A DNA stretch of 64,000 nt from Acidobacteriota bacterium (GTDB lineage: Bacteria; Acidobacteriota; Blastocatellia; RBC074). Shown piece after piece: positions 1-11,220 of the stretch. The translations under genes and the position numbers were made by a program. The DNA lies in contig JAFDVI010000024.1 of the NCBI GenBank assembly GCA_018269055.1, positions 310,001 through 374,000 of the forward strand. Reading direction: 5' to 3'. Under the pieces are notes generated by a model. The model was not told the DNA's origin, made no database searches, and saw only the letters and a program-made list of their open reading frames with translations. The stretch's first letter is position 1; each line of letters starts with the position of its first letter.

Positions 1-21
1 TTGAAGGAGAAGGGGGGAGAG

Positions 22-897
22 ATGCGACAACAATCCATTTTCAGATCAGTCATCATTGGCGTGCTGATCGCCGTTTTGCTGATGCCCGTTTCAGTACAGG
101 CGCAGTGGACGGTCTTTGATCCCACGAACTATGCGTTTCAAATCAAAAAGAGGGTCGAAGAACTCAACCGCTGGCTGGAGATGGTCAACCAGTATTCGCG
201 GATGTATGAGAACGCTGTCGGTCAATTAACGAACCTCAAGGGCATTCTTAAGACCGCCGATGAACTGTTGGCGCAGGACAAGCGGTTGCGCTCACTGATC
301 AGCAACTGGGGCCAGGTCATCCGGCTGAGCTTCCGCGTCAAGAACCAGCTTACCAACCTTATCACCGGCAATATTCGCGCAATTGCCAACATGGAACAGC
401 GGCTGCGCAACGGTATCTTTGACCCTGACGCTGACCGGCGCGACTTTGAAGAGTATCTGCGCTACGGCATTGGCCGCACCGCACAGGATACAGAGTCAGA
501 GCTTGAGCGGCTGAAGAAGATGGATAACCAGTTCGAGCGGTTGGAGTACGACCATCAGATCGCCGCCGACAAGGCTGCTCAGTTGCAGGTCTACCTTGAG
601 GGCAAGCGGGAAGAGGTCGAGCGACTGAAGAACTGTGACGACTGCACAGAGAAGGATCGTGATATCGAGCGCCTTTCCTTCGAGATCGCCAAGCTGGAAG
701 AAAAGATGACCCAGGCGCAGGCCGAAGCCAGCCGCTTGAATGACCTGAAGGCTAAACGCGCCGAAACCATCTACCAGGTTGAGATGCAACGCATTCACTT
801 CGGGCGCTCGATCAGAAGTATGAACCGCGCCTGGAAAGGCATTACGACGGCGACGCAGGAACTGCGCGAAAAACTGGGGGCGGACAATGGCAATTGA
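22..897 (+). CDS. trbJ: TrbJ/VirB5-like type IV secretion protein
   Basis: Predicted 291-residue exported protein of a conjugative type IV secretion system. A hydrophobic signal segment (about residues 10-27, ending near VQAQ) is followed by WTVFDPTNYA, which resembles the start of mature TrbJ proteins (family knowledge). The rest is largely charged helix with long coiled-coil stretches (about residues 140-250) and one Cys pair (NCDDC). TrbJ/VirB5 proteins act in the periplasm in pilus assembly or stability. The ATG at 22 is preferred over an in-frame TTG at 1 because the purine-rich GGGGGGAGAG lies just before it. The next gene overlaps its end by 11 bp and is TrbL-like, matching the usual trbJ-trbL order. 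The family call is moderately sure; similarity is confined to the N-terminal motif and context. Confidence 0.72.
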   Translation: MRQQSIFRSVIIGVLIAVLLMPVSVQAQWTVFDPTNYAFQIKKRVEELNRWLEMVNQYSRMYENAVGQLTNLKGILKTADELLAQDKRLRSLISNWGQVIRLSFRVKNQLTNLITGNIRAIANMEQRLRNGIFDPDADRRDFEEYLRYGIGRTAQDTESELERLKKMDNQFERLEYDHQIAADKAAQLQVYLEGKREEVERLKNCDDCTEKDRDIERLSFEIAKLEEKMTQAQAEASRLNDLKAKRAETIYQVEMQRIHFGRSIRSMNRAWKGITTATQELREKLGADNGN

Positions 898-2962
898 GCG
901 CCGCACGACTCACATTCACACAATGCTCAGACGATGGCTGCCATCAGTTTTTTTACTGTTTGCCCCGGCGTTGTCGGCGATGGCGCAATCCCCCACGCCG
1001 TCGCCGACACCTGCGAGTAGCAGTAGTGGTGCTGGCACAGATGCGCTGACCGAACTGGTCATTGTCGCGGGCAATCTGATCCCTCGCGTTCAAGAAGCTA
1101 TTGAAAGCCCGCTCGTCAAAGGGCTGGAGAATTTCGCCTTCTGGATCGCCGTAATCGTTATGCTTTTTTCGTTCGCCCGCCTGTTTCGTGAAAACGACGG
1201 CGCGACGAAAGACCTCTTCTGGTGGTGCTTTCGGCTGGCGGTGGTCTTCACTCTGTTTGGGGCCGGGCGGACGATCATCAACACCTGGAATCAAATTGGC
1301 TATGACATCGTCAACGTCACCGAGTTCAGAAAAGTGCTGTGGGATGCGGAGATTGAATTTGATGCGAACTACCAGAAGTTCACCGAAGGGATGTTTCTGG
1401 TGAAGGCGACTGGCACGGGCGAAGCCATTGCCGCACTCACGACCGACGACGTCAACTTGCGGAACATCGCAAGCGCCGCCGGCAACCCATCCGCTTGGAG
1501 CCTGCCCAACATTTTTATCGGCGTCACCATCGGAAGGGCGATTCTGCAATTCTCGCAAATTTTTCTCGCCTTGCTGAGCATGCTAATCCTGGTAGCGCTA
1601 CGGCTCTTCGCGCCCTTCGCGATTGCGCTGGCCATTGATCGTAGCCTGGCGCAACGCATCTCATATCCGTTCGCCTGGAGTGCGGCGGTATTCACGATGG
1701 TGACGCCGCTCGTCAGTCACATCCTCGGATACATTGTTTATCAGGTCGGCAACATGGCGCTCTCGATCATCAAGCCGGAGAGCCAGGTTTTCACTTTAGC
1801 GGCCGACGGCTCGATCACCGGCGACCCGAATATGGTTGGCCCAGCGACAGCCGCTTGTGTCGTGCTGATTGTGCTGATGATCGTCAGTTCACTGTTGCTG
1901 CTGGCTTCGCCATATATCAGCTACAAGCTCGCCTTCGGGCAAATCTTTGAAGCGGTCTCATCAACGGCGGCAGGATGGATGGGGGCGTTGACAGCGACCG
2001 GGGTTGAGATCGCTGGCATTACCTTTGGGTCCGCATTACAACGGCAGGCCAGCGAAACGCGTATCGAAGGACAGGCACAAGCCGAAATTACCAGAGGTAT
2101 GGCGGCGAGAGAAGCAAGTGACTTGCAAAGCCGCGCCCATAAAATTCTTGGCCTGCAGTCGGCTTCTGCCAGCCGTGTTCAATCTCTCGGCGCCATCGCG
2201 GGCGGCTACGCGATGGCGCTGCAATTGAACGAAGCACAACGGCAGGCGACGACTGGATTGATTGAGCAAAGCCGCCAACAGCAGGTCGTCGGCATTCTCG
2301 CCGACCGCAGCTACGGCCAACGCCAAGCTGGAATTCAGGCAAGCCGGGAAGAACGCGACCTGCGCATTATGCAGGGACAACAAAACATCAGCACCCTCGC
2401 CAATCGTGGTCTTGATATGACGGACCATGTTGCTGGTGGCTTTGCCAGACTAGGTGGAGCCAGCGCTCCATTGTTACCGGCTGCCGAGGAGGGAGCGAAG
2501 ATCATCACCAGCGGAGCCAGGGCAGCGGCGGACATCTCCATCAATAATTCCACTACAGACGCCAGAGTCGGATCAGTTCAAATCGCCGGTCAGAGCCAGA
2601 TCGAAAACGTCGAATCCACGACCAAGATGCGTGAATACGCGGCTGACATTTACGCCAATCGGGCGACAACGATCACCAATCAGCAGGCAGCGGCGAATAA
2701 TGCTGCCGCACGCATCAACCGTGACTTGGCCGCAGGTGGAGTTGAGAGCGCATACCGCAAACAAGTGCAAGGCGTCACGCAAGCGTACCAACTCAGCCTT
2801 GATGCAAACCAGGTCAATTTGAGCGGTGCATTGAAGGCTGCGCAGATCATGCAGTCATCCGGGATGAAAGCGGTCCGGCTCGACCAAATGTCGCAGATCG
2901 TCAGCACCCTAAGTCGTGACTTGGCGCGGCGTACTGAGTTGGCGATGACGATGAGATATTGA
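887..2962 (+). CDS. trbL: TrbL/VirB6-like type IV secretion inner-membrane protein
   Basis: A 691-residue polytopic protein. A signal-like segment (about residues 15-34) is followed by a Ser/Pro/Thr linker. Hydrophobic segments lie at roughly 82-100, 111-131, 212-245, 255-285 and 320-345. A long soluble C-terminal half (about 360-691) is rich in Gln, Ala and Arg and probably helical. This layout fits the TrbL/VirB6 channel family. The ATG at 887 has GGGGGCGG upstream and overlaps the trbJ end, suggesting translational coupling. An alternative ATG at 923 would place the signal sequence at the very N-terminus. The call rests on topology and on the neighbouring trbJ-like gene rather than on a sharp motif. 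The rest of the transfer operon would lie outside the window, to the left. Confidence 0.68.
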   Translation: MAIERRTTHIHTMLRRWLPSVFLLFAPALSAMAQSPTPSPTPASSSSGAGTDALTELVIVAGNLIPRVQEAIESPLVKGLENFAFWIAVIVMLFSFARLFRENDGATKDLFWWCFRLAVVFTLFGAGRTIINTWNQIGYDIVNVTEFRKVLWDAEIEFDANYQKFTEGMFLVKATGTGEAIAALTTDDVNLRNIASAAGNPSAWSLPNIFIGVTIGRAILQFSQIFLALLSMLILVALRLFAPFAIALAIDRSLAQRISYPFAWSAAVFTMVTPLVSHILGYIVYQVGNMALSIIKPESQVFTLAADGSITGDPNMVGPATAACVVLIVLMIVSSLLLLASPYISYKLAFGQIFEAVSSTAAGWMGALTATGVEIAGITFGSALQRQASETRIEGQAQAEITRGMAAREASDLQSRAHKILGLQSASASRVQSLGAIAGGYAMALQLNEAQRQATTGLIEQSRQQQVVGILADRSYGQRQAGIQASREERDLRIMQGQQNISTLANRGLDMTDHVAGGFARLGGASAPLLPAAEEGAKIITSGARAAADISINNSTTDARVGSVQIAGQSQIENVESTTKMREYAADIYANRATTITNQQAAANNAAARINRDLAAGGVESAYRKQVQGVTQAYQLSLDANQVNLSGALKAAQIMQSSGMKAVRLDQMSQIVSTLSRDLARRTELAMTMRY

Positions 2963-2977
2963 GCAAAGGGAGGACAA

Positions 2978-3184
2978 ATGAATAAAGAAGCAAAACAACC
3001 GAAAGAGGTGCCGGTCAATCCTCCCAAATTTCTGACCGTTGAAGAGGTAGCGGAAATGCTGCGTATCAAAGTGCGCACGGTTTATGAGATGGTTTCGCAA
3101 AACCGCATCCCGTTTCGAAAGGCGGGGCGGCGCACCGTCTTTCTTCTCGACGAGATTCTGGAGTGGACTACACCGCACCAATAA
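2978..3184 (+). CDS. Excisionase-family helix-turn-helix protein
   Basis: A 68-residue protein consisting almost wholly of one MerR/excisionase-type winged helix-turn-helix domain. It has FLTVEEVAEMLRIKVRTVYEMV (helix-turn-helix) followed by a basic wing with GRRTVFLLDEILEW. This is the hth_17 / excisionase DNA-binding family pattern. It lies 15 bp after the TrbL-like gene, with GGGAGG before the ATG, and about 110 bp before the integrase. That position suggests a directionality factor (Xis/AlpA-like) or a regulator of the element. Which of the two cannot be told from sequence. Confidence 0.78.
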   Translation: MNKEAKQPKEVPVNPPKFLTVEEVAEMLRIKVRTVYEMVSQNRIPFRKAGRRTVFLLDEILEWTTPHQ

Positions 3185-3292
3185 TTAAGCAGTCATCAAG
3201 ACTTTCCTACCAACCGGCTCGACCAACCACAATACTCGCGGTAAGATCCTGACCGCTTCAAACCCGTGGCTGCAACTCGGGAAGGGAGCAAT

Positions 3293-4384
3293 ATGGCAGT
3301 AAGAAAACGAGGAGGTCGTTGGCACTACGACTTCATGATCAAAACCAAGCGCTTCCGGGGGGTGATTCCAGAAGCGCGAACTAAGGCTCAAGCCGAACGA
3401 GCCGAAACACAGATTCGCCAGGATGTTTACGATGGCAAATACGAGAAGGCGGCAGCACCTTCTTTCGAATCTTTCGTCAAAGAGGTCTATCTGCCCTGGT
3501 CGAAGCTCAACAAACGATCCTGGCGGTCTGATCTTGAGCACACCGAAGTGCTCATCCGTGAATTCGGCGAACTGGATCTCGATGAAATCACGCCGATTCT
3601 CATCGAGAGATTCAAACGCGAACGCCGTGCATCCATCACGCGACGAGGGAAGGAACGCGCGCCGGCGTCGGTCAATCGTGAGTTGGAAGTGTTATCACGA
3701 ATCTTCACGCTCGCGATGGACCAGGATGTGGTCGCGGCCAATCCTTGCCGCAAGGTCAAAAAGCTGTTGATGGACAATGTGAGAACCAGATACCTGTCGG
3801 TCGAGGAAGAAGAGCGGTTGATGGAATCGCTGACAGGGCGGCTCGCTCATCTGCACCCCATCATCATTGTGGCGGTTGACGCTGGATTGCGACGGCGTGA
3901 ACTGTTGAGCCTTGAGAAGGAACAGGTTGATTTCAACCTGGACGTGATCAACGTGAAGAGAACCAAAAGCGGAAAGGGCAGAACTGTACCGATGACGCCG
4001 CGCGTTCGAGAGACGCTCACCAGCCTCTGTGCCTCCGGCGAGAGTCCGTACGTTTTTGCCAATTCCGGGACAGGTAAAGCGATCACGGATGTGAAGCATT
4101 CGTTCACGTCCGCGGTGAAAGCTGCCGGTCTGACGGACTTTACGTTTCACGACTTGCGACACACCTTCGGGACGCGACTCGCGGCATCGGGTGCTGATGT
4201 GGTCAAGATCCGGGAGTTGATGGGACACGCTTCGATCACGACCACGATGCGCTACATGCACGCGAGCGATTTGGGCAAGCGCGACGCCATTGCACGGATG
4301 GCTGCGAGCTATGCCACGAAGGATTGCCACAAGATTGTCACAAATGAAAAACGGCAGGTGGAGTCACCTGCCGTAAGTGGTTGA
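3293..4384 (+). CDS. int: Tyrosine recombinase / integrase
   Basis: A 363-residue phage-type integrase. It has an N-terminal arm-binding region (VRKRGGRWHYDF), a SAM-like core-binding domain (about 60-165) and a C-terminal catalytic domain. Catalytic residues are visible in order: Arg in GLRRREL, Lys in TKSGKGR, His-x-x-Arg in FHDLRHTFG, His in LMGHASI and the nucleophile Tyr in TTMRYMH. The ATG at 3293 has GGGAAGGGAG just upstream and is preferred over the upstream in-frame GTG at 3266. The stop lies 9 bp from the 3' end of a tRNA-Arg gene on the other strand, the classic position of an integrase in a tRNA-integrated element. The last codons contain a perfect inverted repeat, described separately. 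Confidence 0.93.
   Translation: MAVRKRGGRWHYDFMIKTKRFRGVIPEARTKAQAERAETQIRQDVYDGKYEKAAAPSFESFVKEVYLPWSKLNKRSWRSDLEHTEVLIREFGELDLDEITPILIERFKRERRASITRRGKERAPASVNRELEVLSRIFTLAMDQDVVAANPCRKVKKLLMDNVRTRYLSVEEEERLMESLTGRLAHLHPIIIVAVDAGLRRRELLSLEKEQVDFNLDVINVKRTKSGKGRTVPMTPRVRETLTSLCASGESPYVFANSGTGKAITDVKHSFTSAVKAAGLTDFTFHDLRHTFGTRLAASGADVVKIRELMGHASITTTMRYMHASDLGKRDAIARMAASYATKDCHKIVTNEKRQVESPAVSG
4345..4374 (-). terminator. Rho-independent terminator of tRNA-Arg inside the int 3' end
   Basis: A perfect 10-bp inverted repeat (4351-4360 and 4365-4374, loop GAGT) followed on the minus strand by TTTTTC. Read from the minus strand it is a textbook intrinsic terminator 20 bp downstream of tRNA-Arg. 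On the plus strand it encodes the last residues of the integrase and has no T-run. Confidence 0.75.
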
Positions 4385-4391
4385 TTTGATT

Positions 4392-4466
<75 letters not shown>

Positions 4467-4556
4467 GTTTGAAGAAGGCGGATTCTGCCATTTGGCCTAT
4501 AGGCTGTCAACGGGGGCTTCCAAAATTCGTTTTCCAGCCGAAATGCCAACGCACCC

Positions 4557-5294
4557 TTAGCTTTTCAACGCAGCCAATGCCTTTTGCGCGCGCGTGAATC
4601 GGCGACTGACTTCTTCCCAGTGGACATTCTGTAGAAACGCGTCAATGTATTTAGCCGCCGCCGAGCCGTAATCCATATGGTACGAGTGTTCGTACATATC
4701 CAGCGCCAGCAAAATCACTCCAGTCGGCGCGGTGTGCATGTGATCCCAGGCCCAGTAATTGTGCAGTTCGCCCGTGTGCAAATTCAGCACAAAATTCACC
4801 CAGCCCGAACCGCCTGCCAACCCGGCGGCAGTTTTGCGGAATTCGGCTTCCCATTGTTCATAACTTCCCCAGGCGGATTTGATCGCAGTCAAAACATCGC
4901 CGCCTGCTTTGCCGTCGCCGCCCAAGTTGGCGAAATACAGTTCGTGCAGCACGACGGAACCCGTCCGAACCAGTTCTTCGCGTTTCAAATCTGCGTACAC
5001 GTATCCAGGCGTATCTTTATCAGCGATCATCGCCGCCAACCGTTTTTCGATGATGTTCAATGCGCCAACTGCGCCAGTGTAGTTGTTTTCGTGGTGCGAA
5101 CGGATCAGTTTTTCCGAAATGCCCTTCAGTTTGGTTGGATCGAACGGCAACGATTTGGGTTTGTGTTCCCCGGCAAATACTTTCGGTGCGGACGGTTGCG
5201 GTGTTGTTTGCGCCCGCGCTTCGGTCAGGCTGGAAAACGTCAAACCGGCGCCGCCTACAGCAATCGTTTCGATCGCTTCTCTTCTGGAAATCAT
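4557..5294 (-). CDS. Exported Fe/Mn superoxide dismutase
   Basis: A 245-residue iron/manganese superoxide dismutase. An N-terminal twin-arginine-like signal ([18 protein letters not shown], then ARAQ) suggests Tat export to the periplasm. The enzyme core spans about residues 45-240. Likely metal ligands are His in SHHENNY, His in [12 protein letters not shown], and Asp and His in [12 protein letters not shown]. The usual Trp after the Asp ligand (DVWEH) is replaced (DMYEH), so metal choice is unclear. The start overlaps the stop of the RND adaptor gene by one base (TAATG), so it is the last gene of a PadR-TolC-RND-MFP operon. Superoxide removal may complement efflux of a redox-active compound; that is inference. 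Confidence 0.9.
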   Translation of the reverse strand: MISRREAIETIAVGGAGLTFSSLTEARAQTTPQPSAPKVFAGEHKPKSLPFDPTKLKGISEKLIRSHHENNYTGAVGALNIIEKRLAAMIADKDTPGYVYADLKREELVRTGSVVLHELYFANLGGDGKAGGDVLTAIKSAWGSYEQWEAEFRKTAAGLAGGSGWVNFVLNLHTGELHNYWAWDHMHTAPTGVILLALDMYEHSYHMDYGSAAAKYIDAFLQNVHWEEVSRRFTRAQKALAALKS

Positions 5295-6541
5295 TATTTG
5301 CCTCCCTGCGTTGGTTGCTTGGTGTTTACCTTCGTGCCTGCGCGAAGCTCATCGGTTCCGCGCACGGCGATGGTATCACCTGCCGCCAGATCGCCAAACA
5401 CTTCCACCAGGTCAACGCCTTTCTGATTCATCGAAGCGCCGCGTTTGACGTCTACCCATTCCGCCAGGCTTTCAGAACCGTTGGCGCGGATGCGAATGAC
5501 GAAACTGCGTTCCGTTGTCGTAGCAATCGCAGTCGGCGGAACGAACAGTGAAGGTTGTGACCGTCGCGTTGGCCATTGGACTTCGGGAAACATGCCCGGC
5601 GCAAGTCTGCCTTTCGGATTCGCTACATCCAGCTCAATCGGCATCGTGCGCGTTTTGGCGTCCAGCGCGCGGCTATTGCGCGTGATTGTTCCGTTGAAGG
5701 TTTCGCCGGGAAACGCCGGCAGCGTGAAGCTGAGCTTGGCCCCGGAACTGATGCCTGCGACTTCTGCTTCGGGAACGGAAACAACCAATCGCAATCGCGA
5801 AACCTGTTGCAAACGAAGCATGGGCGTGCCGGTCGGCGAAGCCAAACTGCCAGGATGCGCGTTGCGTTCGGTGATAACGCCGTCAAACGGCGCGGTGATG
5901 CGAAGGTAAGCTTCGATGTTTGACGCCGAACTGACGGCTTCTTTCAGCGCGCGTTCGTTTTCGTCAAAGGTTTTGACCTGAGCCTGTGCGGCGCGCTCGG
6001 TTTCGCCGAGCGCCTGCACACGAGCGCGACCGGAATCAACCGTTCGTTCGGCAATTTCAACGTCGTTCCCGGCGACAACGCCGGGTGTTGCCGACGCGGC
6101 CTTCAACCGTTTGAACGTCGCTTCGTCGGCGGCAAGCTTCGCTTCAGCTTCGATGCGTTGGGCGCGGATGGACGCCGCGCGCGCTTGTGCTTCGACGCGC
6201 TGGGAGCTGACGGCGCTGACACGAGCTTCGGCTTCGCGGCGTTGGGTGTCGAGCTCCGGCGCTCGCAGGCGGGCCAACAATTGCCCTCGTTTCACCACCG
6301 AACCGCGGTCTACCGTAATCTGTTCGACGAAGCTCTGCACCTTTGCGTAAATTGCAACATCTTCAAACGGCAACAATTCACCGGGCAAACGAAGCTGGCG
6401 ATTGAGTTCGTGCGATTCCACGGTTGTAACATTGACCGTCGGCGTTTGCGGTGCAGGCGAAGATGACGCCTGCGGTTGTGACTTCGGTGCATCGCCGCAT
6501 GCAGACAGAAACAGCGTCAGAATGAGAAGTGATTTTTTCAT
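5294..6541 (-). CDS. RND efflux periplasmic adaptor (membrane fusion protein)
   Basis: A 415-residue lipoprotein adaptor of a tripartite efflux pump. The signal peptide ends in a lipobox (LSAC, Cys15), predicting an acyl anchor. The order is membrane-proximal and barrel-sandwich/lipoyl halves ([17 protein letters not shown] and [17 protein letters not shown]), a long coiled-coil hairpin rich in Arg/Ala/Glu (about 105-200) and a beta-barrel domain (about 235-320). The gene starts 4 bp after the RND pump stop and overlaps the SOD start by one base. It bridges the inner-membrane pump and the TolC-like channel. The substrate is not deducible. Confidence 0.92.
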   Translation of the reverse strand: MKKSLLILTLFLSACGDAPKSQPQASSSPAPQTPTVNVTTVESHELNRQLRLPGELLPFEDVAIYAKVQSFVEQITVDRGSVVKRGQLLARLRAPELDTQRREAEARVSAVSSQRVEAQARAASIRAQRIEAEAKLAADEATFKRLKAASATPGVVAGNDVEIAERTVDSGRARVQALGETERAAQAQVKTFDENERALKEAVSSASNIEAYLRITAPFDGVITERNAHPGSLASPTGTPMLRLQQVSRLRLVVSVPEAEVAGISSGAKLSFTLPAFPGETFNGTITRNSRALDAKTRTMPIELDVANPKGRLAPGMFPEVQWPTRRSQPSLFVPPTAIATTTERSFVIRIRANGSESLAEWVDVKRGASMNQKGVDLVEVFGDLAAGDTIAVRGTDELRAGTKVNTKQPTQGGK

Positions 6542-6545
6542 TGGG

Positions 6546-9500
6546 TTATTCGTTGTTCGTCAAAGTTTCAGGGTGCAGCGAAGCCGGAATACGACTGGCT
6601 TTGCGTTGAGCGATGGCGAACACCAGCGGCAATACTGTCAGCACGGCGATGGTGGATGCGGCCAATCCGCCGATCACTGCGCGTCCGAGCGGAGCCGTTT
6701 GCTGACCGCCTTCGCCCACAGCCAGCGCCATCGGAATCATTCCGGCAATCATGGCGACGCTGGTCATCAGAATCGGGCGCAAACGGCTTTTCGCTCCGTC
6801 GGTCGCGGCAGCGTCGGCTTCTAATCCTTCGCGGCGACGCTGTTCGGCAAAGGTCACCAGCAGAATCGCGTTCGCCACAGAAACTCCGATGGCCATAATC
6901 GCGCCCATAAACGATTGCACATTCAGTGTCGTGCCGGTCAGCCATAATGCGACAACGACTCCAGCCACAACCGCTGGAACCATTGCTAGAATTGCCAGAC
7001 TCACGCGCAGCGATTGGAAGTTGGCGGTCAGCAGCAAAAAGATCACCGCCACGGCCAGCAGCAATCCGGTTTGCAAACCCGACAGCGTTTGCTGCATTGG
7101 CGGAATCTGGCCGCGAACGGCGACCGTAACTCCGCGCGGAACCTCGCCTGCGCGCTGGATGGCGGCGTCAATTTCGCGACTGACGCTGCCCAAATCTTTT
7201 CCTGCGATGTTGCCGATGATGGTCACCATTCGCTGCTGGTTGTACCGGTCGTATTGGCCTACGGCTGTGCCGTAACCGATTTCGGCAACATCGCCTGCCA
7301 GCGCGTGAACGCCGCTTGGAGCATTGACCGGAACGCTTTGCACGTCTTCAACGGAACTCATTTGCGCTTGCGGGATTTCGACCTGAACTTGATATGCAGT
7401 GCCGCTGGCCGGATCGCGCCAATACACGGGTTGCGTAAATCGGCTGGACGAAGTCGCGGCAACCAAACTGCGTCCGACTTGTTCGACGGTTACACCTAAT
7501 TGACCTGCGCGTTTGCGATCCACCTTGATGTCTACGGTTGGGTAATCCAACGCCTGGTCGAATTGCAGATCGCGTAGGGCTGGAATCTTTTTCATCTCGG
7601 CCAACAGTTTGTCAGCGAAGCCTCGATTGGCCGCGAGGTTTGGGCCGCTGACGGCAACTTCCACGGGCGTGGGCGCCCCGAAGTTCATGATTTTGGTGAC
7701 AACATCGCCTGCTTCAAATGAAAACAGAGTGCCGGGAATCACTTCGGGCAATTTCTTTCGTAACCGCTCTTTCAAATCGGCAATGCGAATGCCAGAGCCA
7801 GGTTTCAACGCAATCGTGATGACCGCTTCGTGCGAACCGCTCATCCACAAATGGATCGTGTTGATCGGATAACTGGCGGGTTGCGTGCCTACGTAGCCCA
7901 AGGAGATATCCACCTTGTCGCCGGTTTCGGTTTTGATGGCGTCCAGGGCTTTCAGCGCAATGACTTCGGTGCGTTCGACGCGCGTGCCGACCGGAGCGCG
8001 CAAACGAAGCTGGAACATTCCGGTGTCAACGTCCGGAAAAATGTCCGTGCCGAGCCTGCCGCCGACAAAGTAAATCACTCCGAAAGCGACGAGCAAATAA
8101 GCGATGAAGATTGGCCAGCGCAGTTTCATCAGTCCCGAAAGAAACGACTCGTACCGAGAGCGCAGCCGGTCGAAAACGTTCAGAGTCCCGCCTTCAGGCG
8201 GAGGGGACTCTGAACTCAAAACCCTGCCGCCTGAAGGCGGGACTCTGAACTCATTTCGCAGCAGCCAGGCCGAGAGCACTGGAACCAATGTGCTCGACAG
8301 AAGATACGAGGCCAGCATGGCAAATCCGACGGCCAGCGTCAGCGGGATGAACAATGATTTGGCTACGCCAGTCATGAAAAATGACGGCACGAACACTGCC
8401 AACACGGACAGCATCGCCAGCAATCGTGGCGTGATGGTTTCGCGCGTCGCGTCAAAAATGGAACGCTTGATGTTTTCGCCGCGCGACAAATGCGTGTGAA
8501 TGTTTTCGATGGCAACGGTGGATTCGTCCACCAGAATGCCGATGGCCAACGCCAATCCACCTAAAGTCATCAGGTTGATTGTTTGTCCGGTCATCCACAA
8601 TCCGACGATGCCCGCCAAAATCGCAAACGGAATGGTTGTCACTACGATCAGCGCGCTACGCCAATCACGCAAAAACAGCAACACCATCACTCCGGTCAGC
8701 AACGCGCCGAGCAAGCCTTCAAAGACCAGGCCACGAATCGAATTTTTGACCAAAGTAGATTGATCGAACTCGAAAGTGACTTTGATGTCTTCGGGAACCA
8801 GGGATTGAAACCGAGGCAACGCGGCTTTGACGTTGTTGACCACATCCAACGTCGAAGCGTCCGAACGTTTGGTCACAGGGATGTACACCGTTCGCCGTCC
8901 GTTGACCAACCCGTAACCGGTCAGAATATCGCTGCCGTTTTCGACGCGGCCAATGTCGCGGATATACACATTCGCACCGCTGCCGGAACGAATCGGCACA
9001 TCGGCCAGTTCCTGAATGTCGCGCACGACGCCGTTCATTGGAGCCATGCGGTTCAAATCGCCCGTGCGGACGTTACCCGAAGGCAGAATGGCATTGTTTG
9101 CTGCGATGGCTTTGGCGACCTCTTCGGGCGACATGGAAAACGCGCGCAGCTTTTCCGGTTCAACGCGAATGATGACCGTGCGCTGATTGCCGCCAAATGG
9201 CGGAGGCGCGCTGACCCCGGGCAAGGTTGAAAACTGCGGACGCACACGAAACAACGCCAGGTCGGCAATGTCCGCCACGCCGCGCGTTTCGCTGGAAAAC
9301 ACCAACTGGCCAACGGGAACGCTCCCGGCGTCAAATCGCATGACAAACGGATTGACAGTACCCGGAGGCATAAAAGCTTTCGCTCGCTCGACGTATGAAA
9401 TGACTTGTGCCAGTGCCTGGCTCATATCCGTGCCGGGGTGAAAATAGAGTTTGAGCAAGCCGACATTCTGAATCGAGCGCGATTCGACGTGTTCAATCCC

Positions 9501-9725
9501 GGCGACGTACAGAAAATGGTATTCGTAATACGACACTAGGAAGCTTTCCATCTGCGCCGGGTCCATGCCGCCATACGGTTGCGCGACGTAAATTACTGGT
9601 AGGTTCAAGTTCGGGAAAATATCCACCGGCATTTGCTTGATCGCCAGCGCCGAACCCAGCGCGATGCCGATGACCAAAACCAGAATTGTGAATGGGCGAC
9701 GAAGCGCCGTGTTAATCAGCCACAT
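6546..9725 (-). CDS. RND efflux transporter, inner-membrane pump
   Basis: A 1059-residue AcrB/HAE-type proton-driven transporter. It shows TM1 (residues 13-30), a large periplasmic domain with [13 protein letters not shown]2-TM6 (about 340-500), a cytoplasmic loop, TM7, a second periplasmic domain with [18 protein letters not shown], and TM8-TM12 to the end. The TM4 proton-relay motif reads [13 protein letters not shown], with Asp-Glu in place of the Asp-Asp of AcrB. The TM6-TM7 loop (about residues 490-520) contains PPSGG and PPEGG, encoded by an in-frame palindromic repeat at 8178-8250. It is the core of the padR-tolC-RND-MFP-SOD operon; substrate unknown. Confidence 0.94.
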   Translation of the reverse strand: MWLINTALRRPFTILVLVIGIALGSALAIKQMPVDIFPNLNLPVIYVAQPYGGMDPAQMESFLVSYYEYHFLYVAGIEHVESRSIQNVGLLKLYFHPGTDMSQALAQVISYVERAKAFMPPGTVNPFVMRFDAGSVPVGQLVFSSETRGVADIADLALFRVRPQFSTLPGVSAPPPFGGNQRTVIIRVEPEKLRAFSMSPEEVAKAIAANNAILPSGNVRTGDLNRMAPMNGVVRDIQELADVPIRSGSGANVYIRDIGRVENGSDILTGYGLVNGRRTVYIPVTKRSDASTLDVVNNVKAALPRFQSLVPEDIKVTFEFDQSTLVKNSIRGLVFEGLLGALLTGVMVLLFLRDWRSALIVVTTIPFAILAGIVGLWMTGQTINLMTLGGLALAIGILVDESTVAIENIHTHLSRGENIKRSIFDATRETITPRLLAMLSVLAVFVPSFFMTGVAKSLFIPLTLAVGFAMLASYLLSSTLVPVLSAWLLRNEFRVPPSGGRVLSSESPPPEGGTLNVFDRLRSRYESFLSGLMKLRWPIFIAYLLVAFGVIYFVGGRLGTDIFPDVDTGMFQLRLRAPVGTRVERTEVIALKALDAIKTETGDKVDISLGYVGTQPASYPINTIHLWMSGSHEAVITIALKPGSGIRIADLKERLRKKLPEVIPGTLFSFEAGDVVTKIMNFGAPTPVEVAVSGPNLAANRGFADKLLAEMKKIPALRDLQFDQALDYPTVDIKVDRKRAGQLGVTVEQVGRSLVAATSSSRFTQPVYWRDPASGTAYQVQVEIPQAQMSSVEDVQSVPVNAPSGVHALAGDVAEIGYGTAVGQYDRYNQQRMVTIIGNIAGKDLGSVSREIDAAIQRAGEVPRGVTVAVRGQIPPMQQTLSGLQTGLLLAVAVIFLLLTANFQSLRVSLAILAMVPAVVAGVVVALWLTGTTLNVQSFMGAIMAIGVSVANAILLVTFAEQRRREGLEADAAATDGAKSRLRPILMTSVAMIAGMIPMALAVGEGGQQTAPLGRAVIGGLAASTIAVLTVLPLVFAIAQRKASRIPASLHPETLTNNE
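8178..8250. repeat. Palindromic REP-like element inside the RND pump gene
   Basis: Perfect 24-bp inverted repeats (8178-8201 and 8227-8250) flank 25 bp. Each arm contains its own small palindrome (CGCC-TTCA-GGCG), and an extra copy of GGACTCTGAAC (8205-8215) gives a nested fold. It is read in frame as part of the cytoplasmic loop between TM6 and TM7. A related pair lies at 9735-9797. Confidence 0.85.
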
Positions 9726-9734
9726 AAAATGTTT

Positions 9735-9797
9735 GGAGTACCGGCTTCAGCCGGAAGGTTTGGTTGATGAAAGTTTTCCGCCTGAAGGCGGGACTCC
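9735..9797. repeat. Second REP-like palindromic pair between tolC and RND genes
   Basis: The left arm 9735-9754 and right arm 9778-9797 are imperfect inverted copies. The right arm carries the same CCGCCTGAAGGCGGGACTC core as the element at 8178-8250. The left arm has compensating changes (GGCTTCAGCC), so the hairpin is kept. It fills the 76-bp gap between the tolC stop and the pump start and could shape expression or mRNA decay within the operon. Confidence 0.78.
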
Positions 9798-9801
9798 ATA
9801 C

Positions 9802-11190
<1,389 letters not shown>

Positions 11191-11220
11191 TGCAGCGTCT
11201 AGATTTTCCTACGGATGTGC

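Noticed and set aside
8178-8250. Insertion sequence in the RND gene
   Set aside because: The element is too short, carries no transposase and shows no target-site duplication; a REP-like palindrome fits better.
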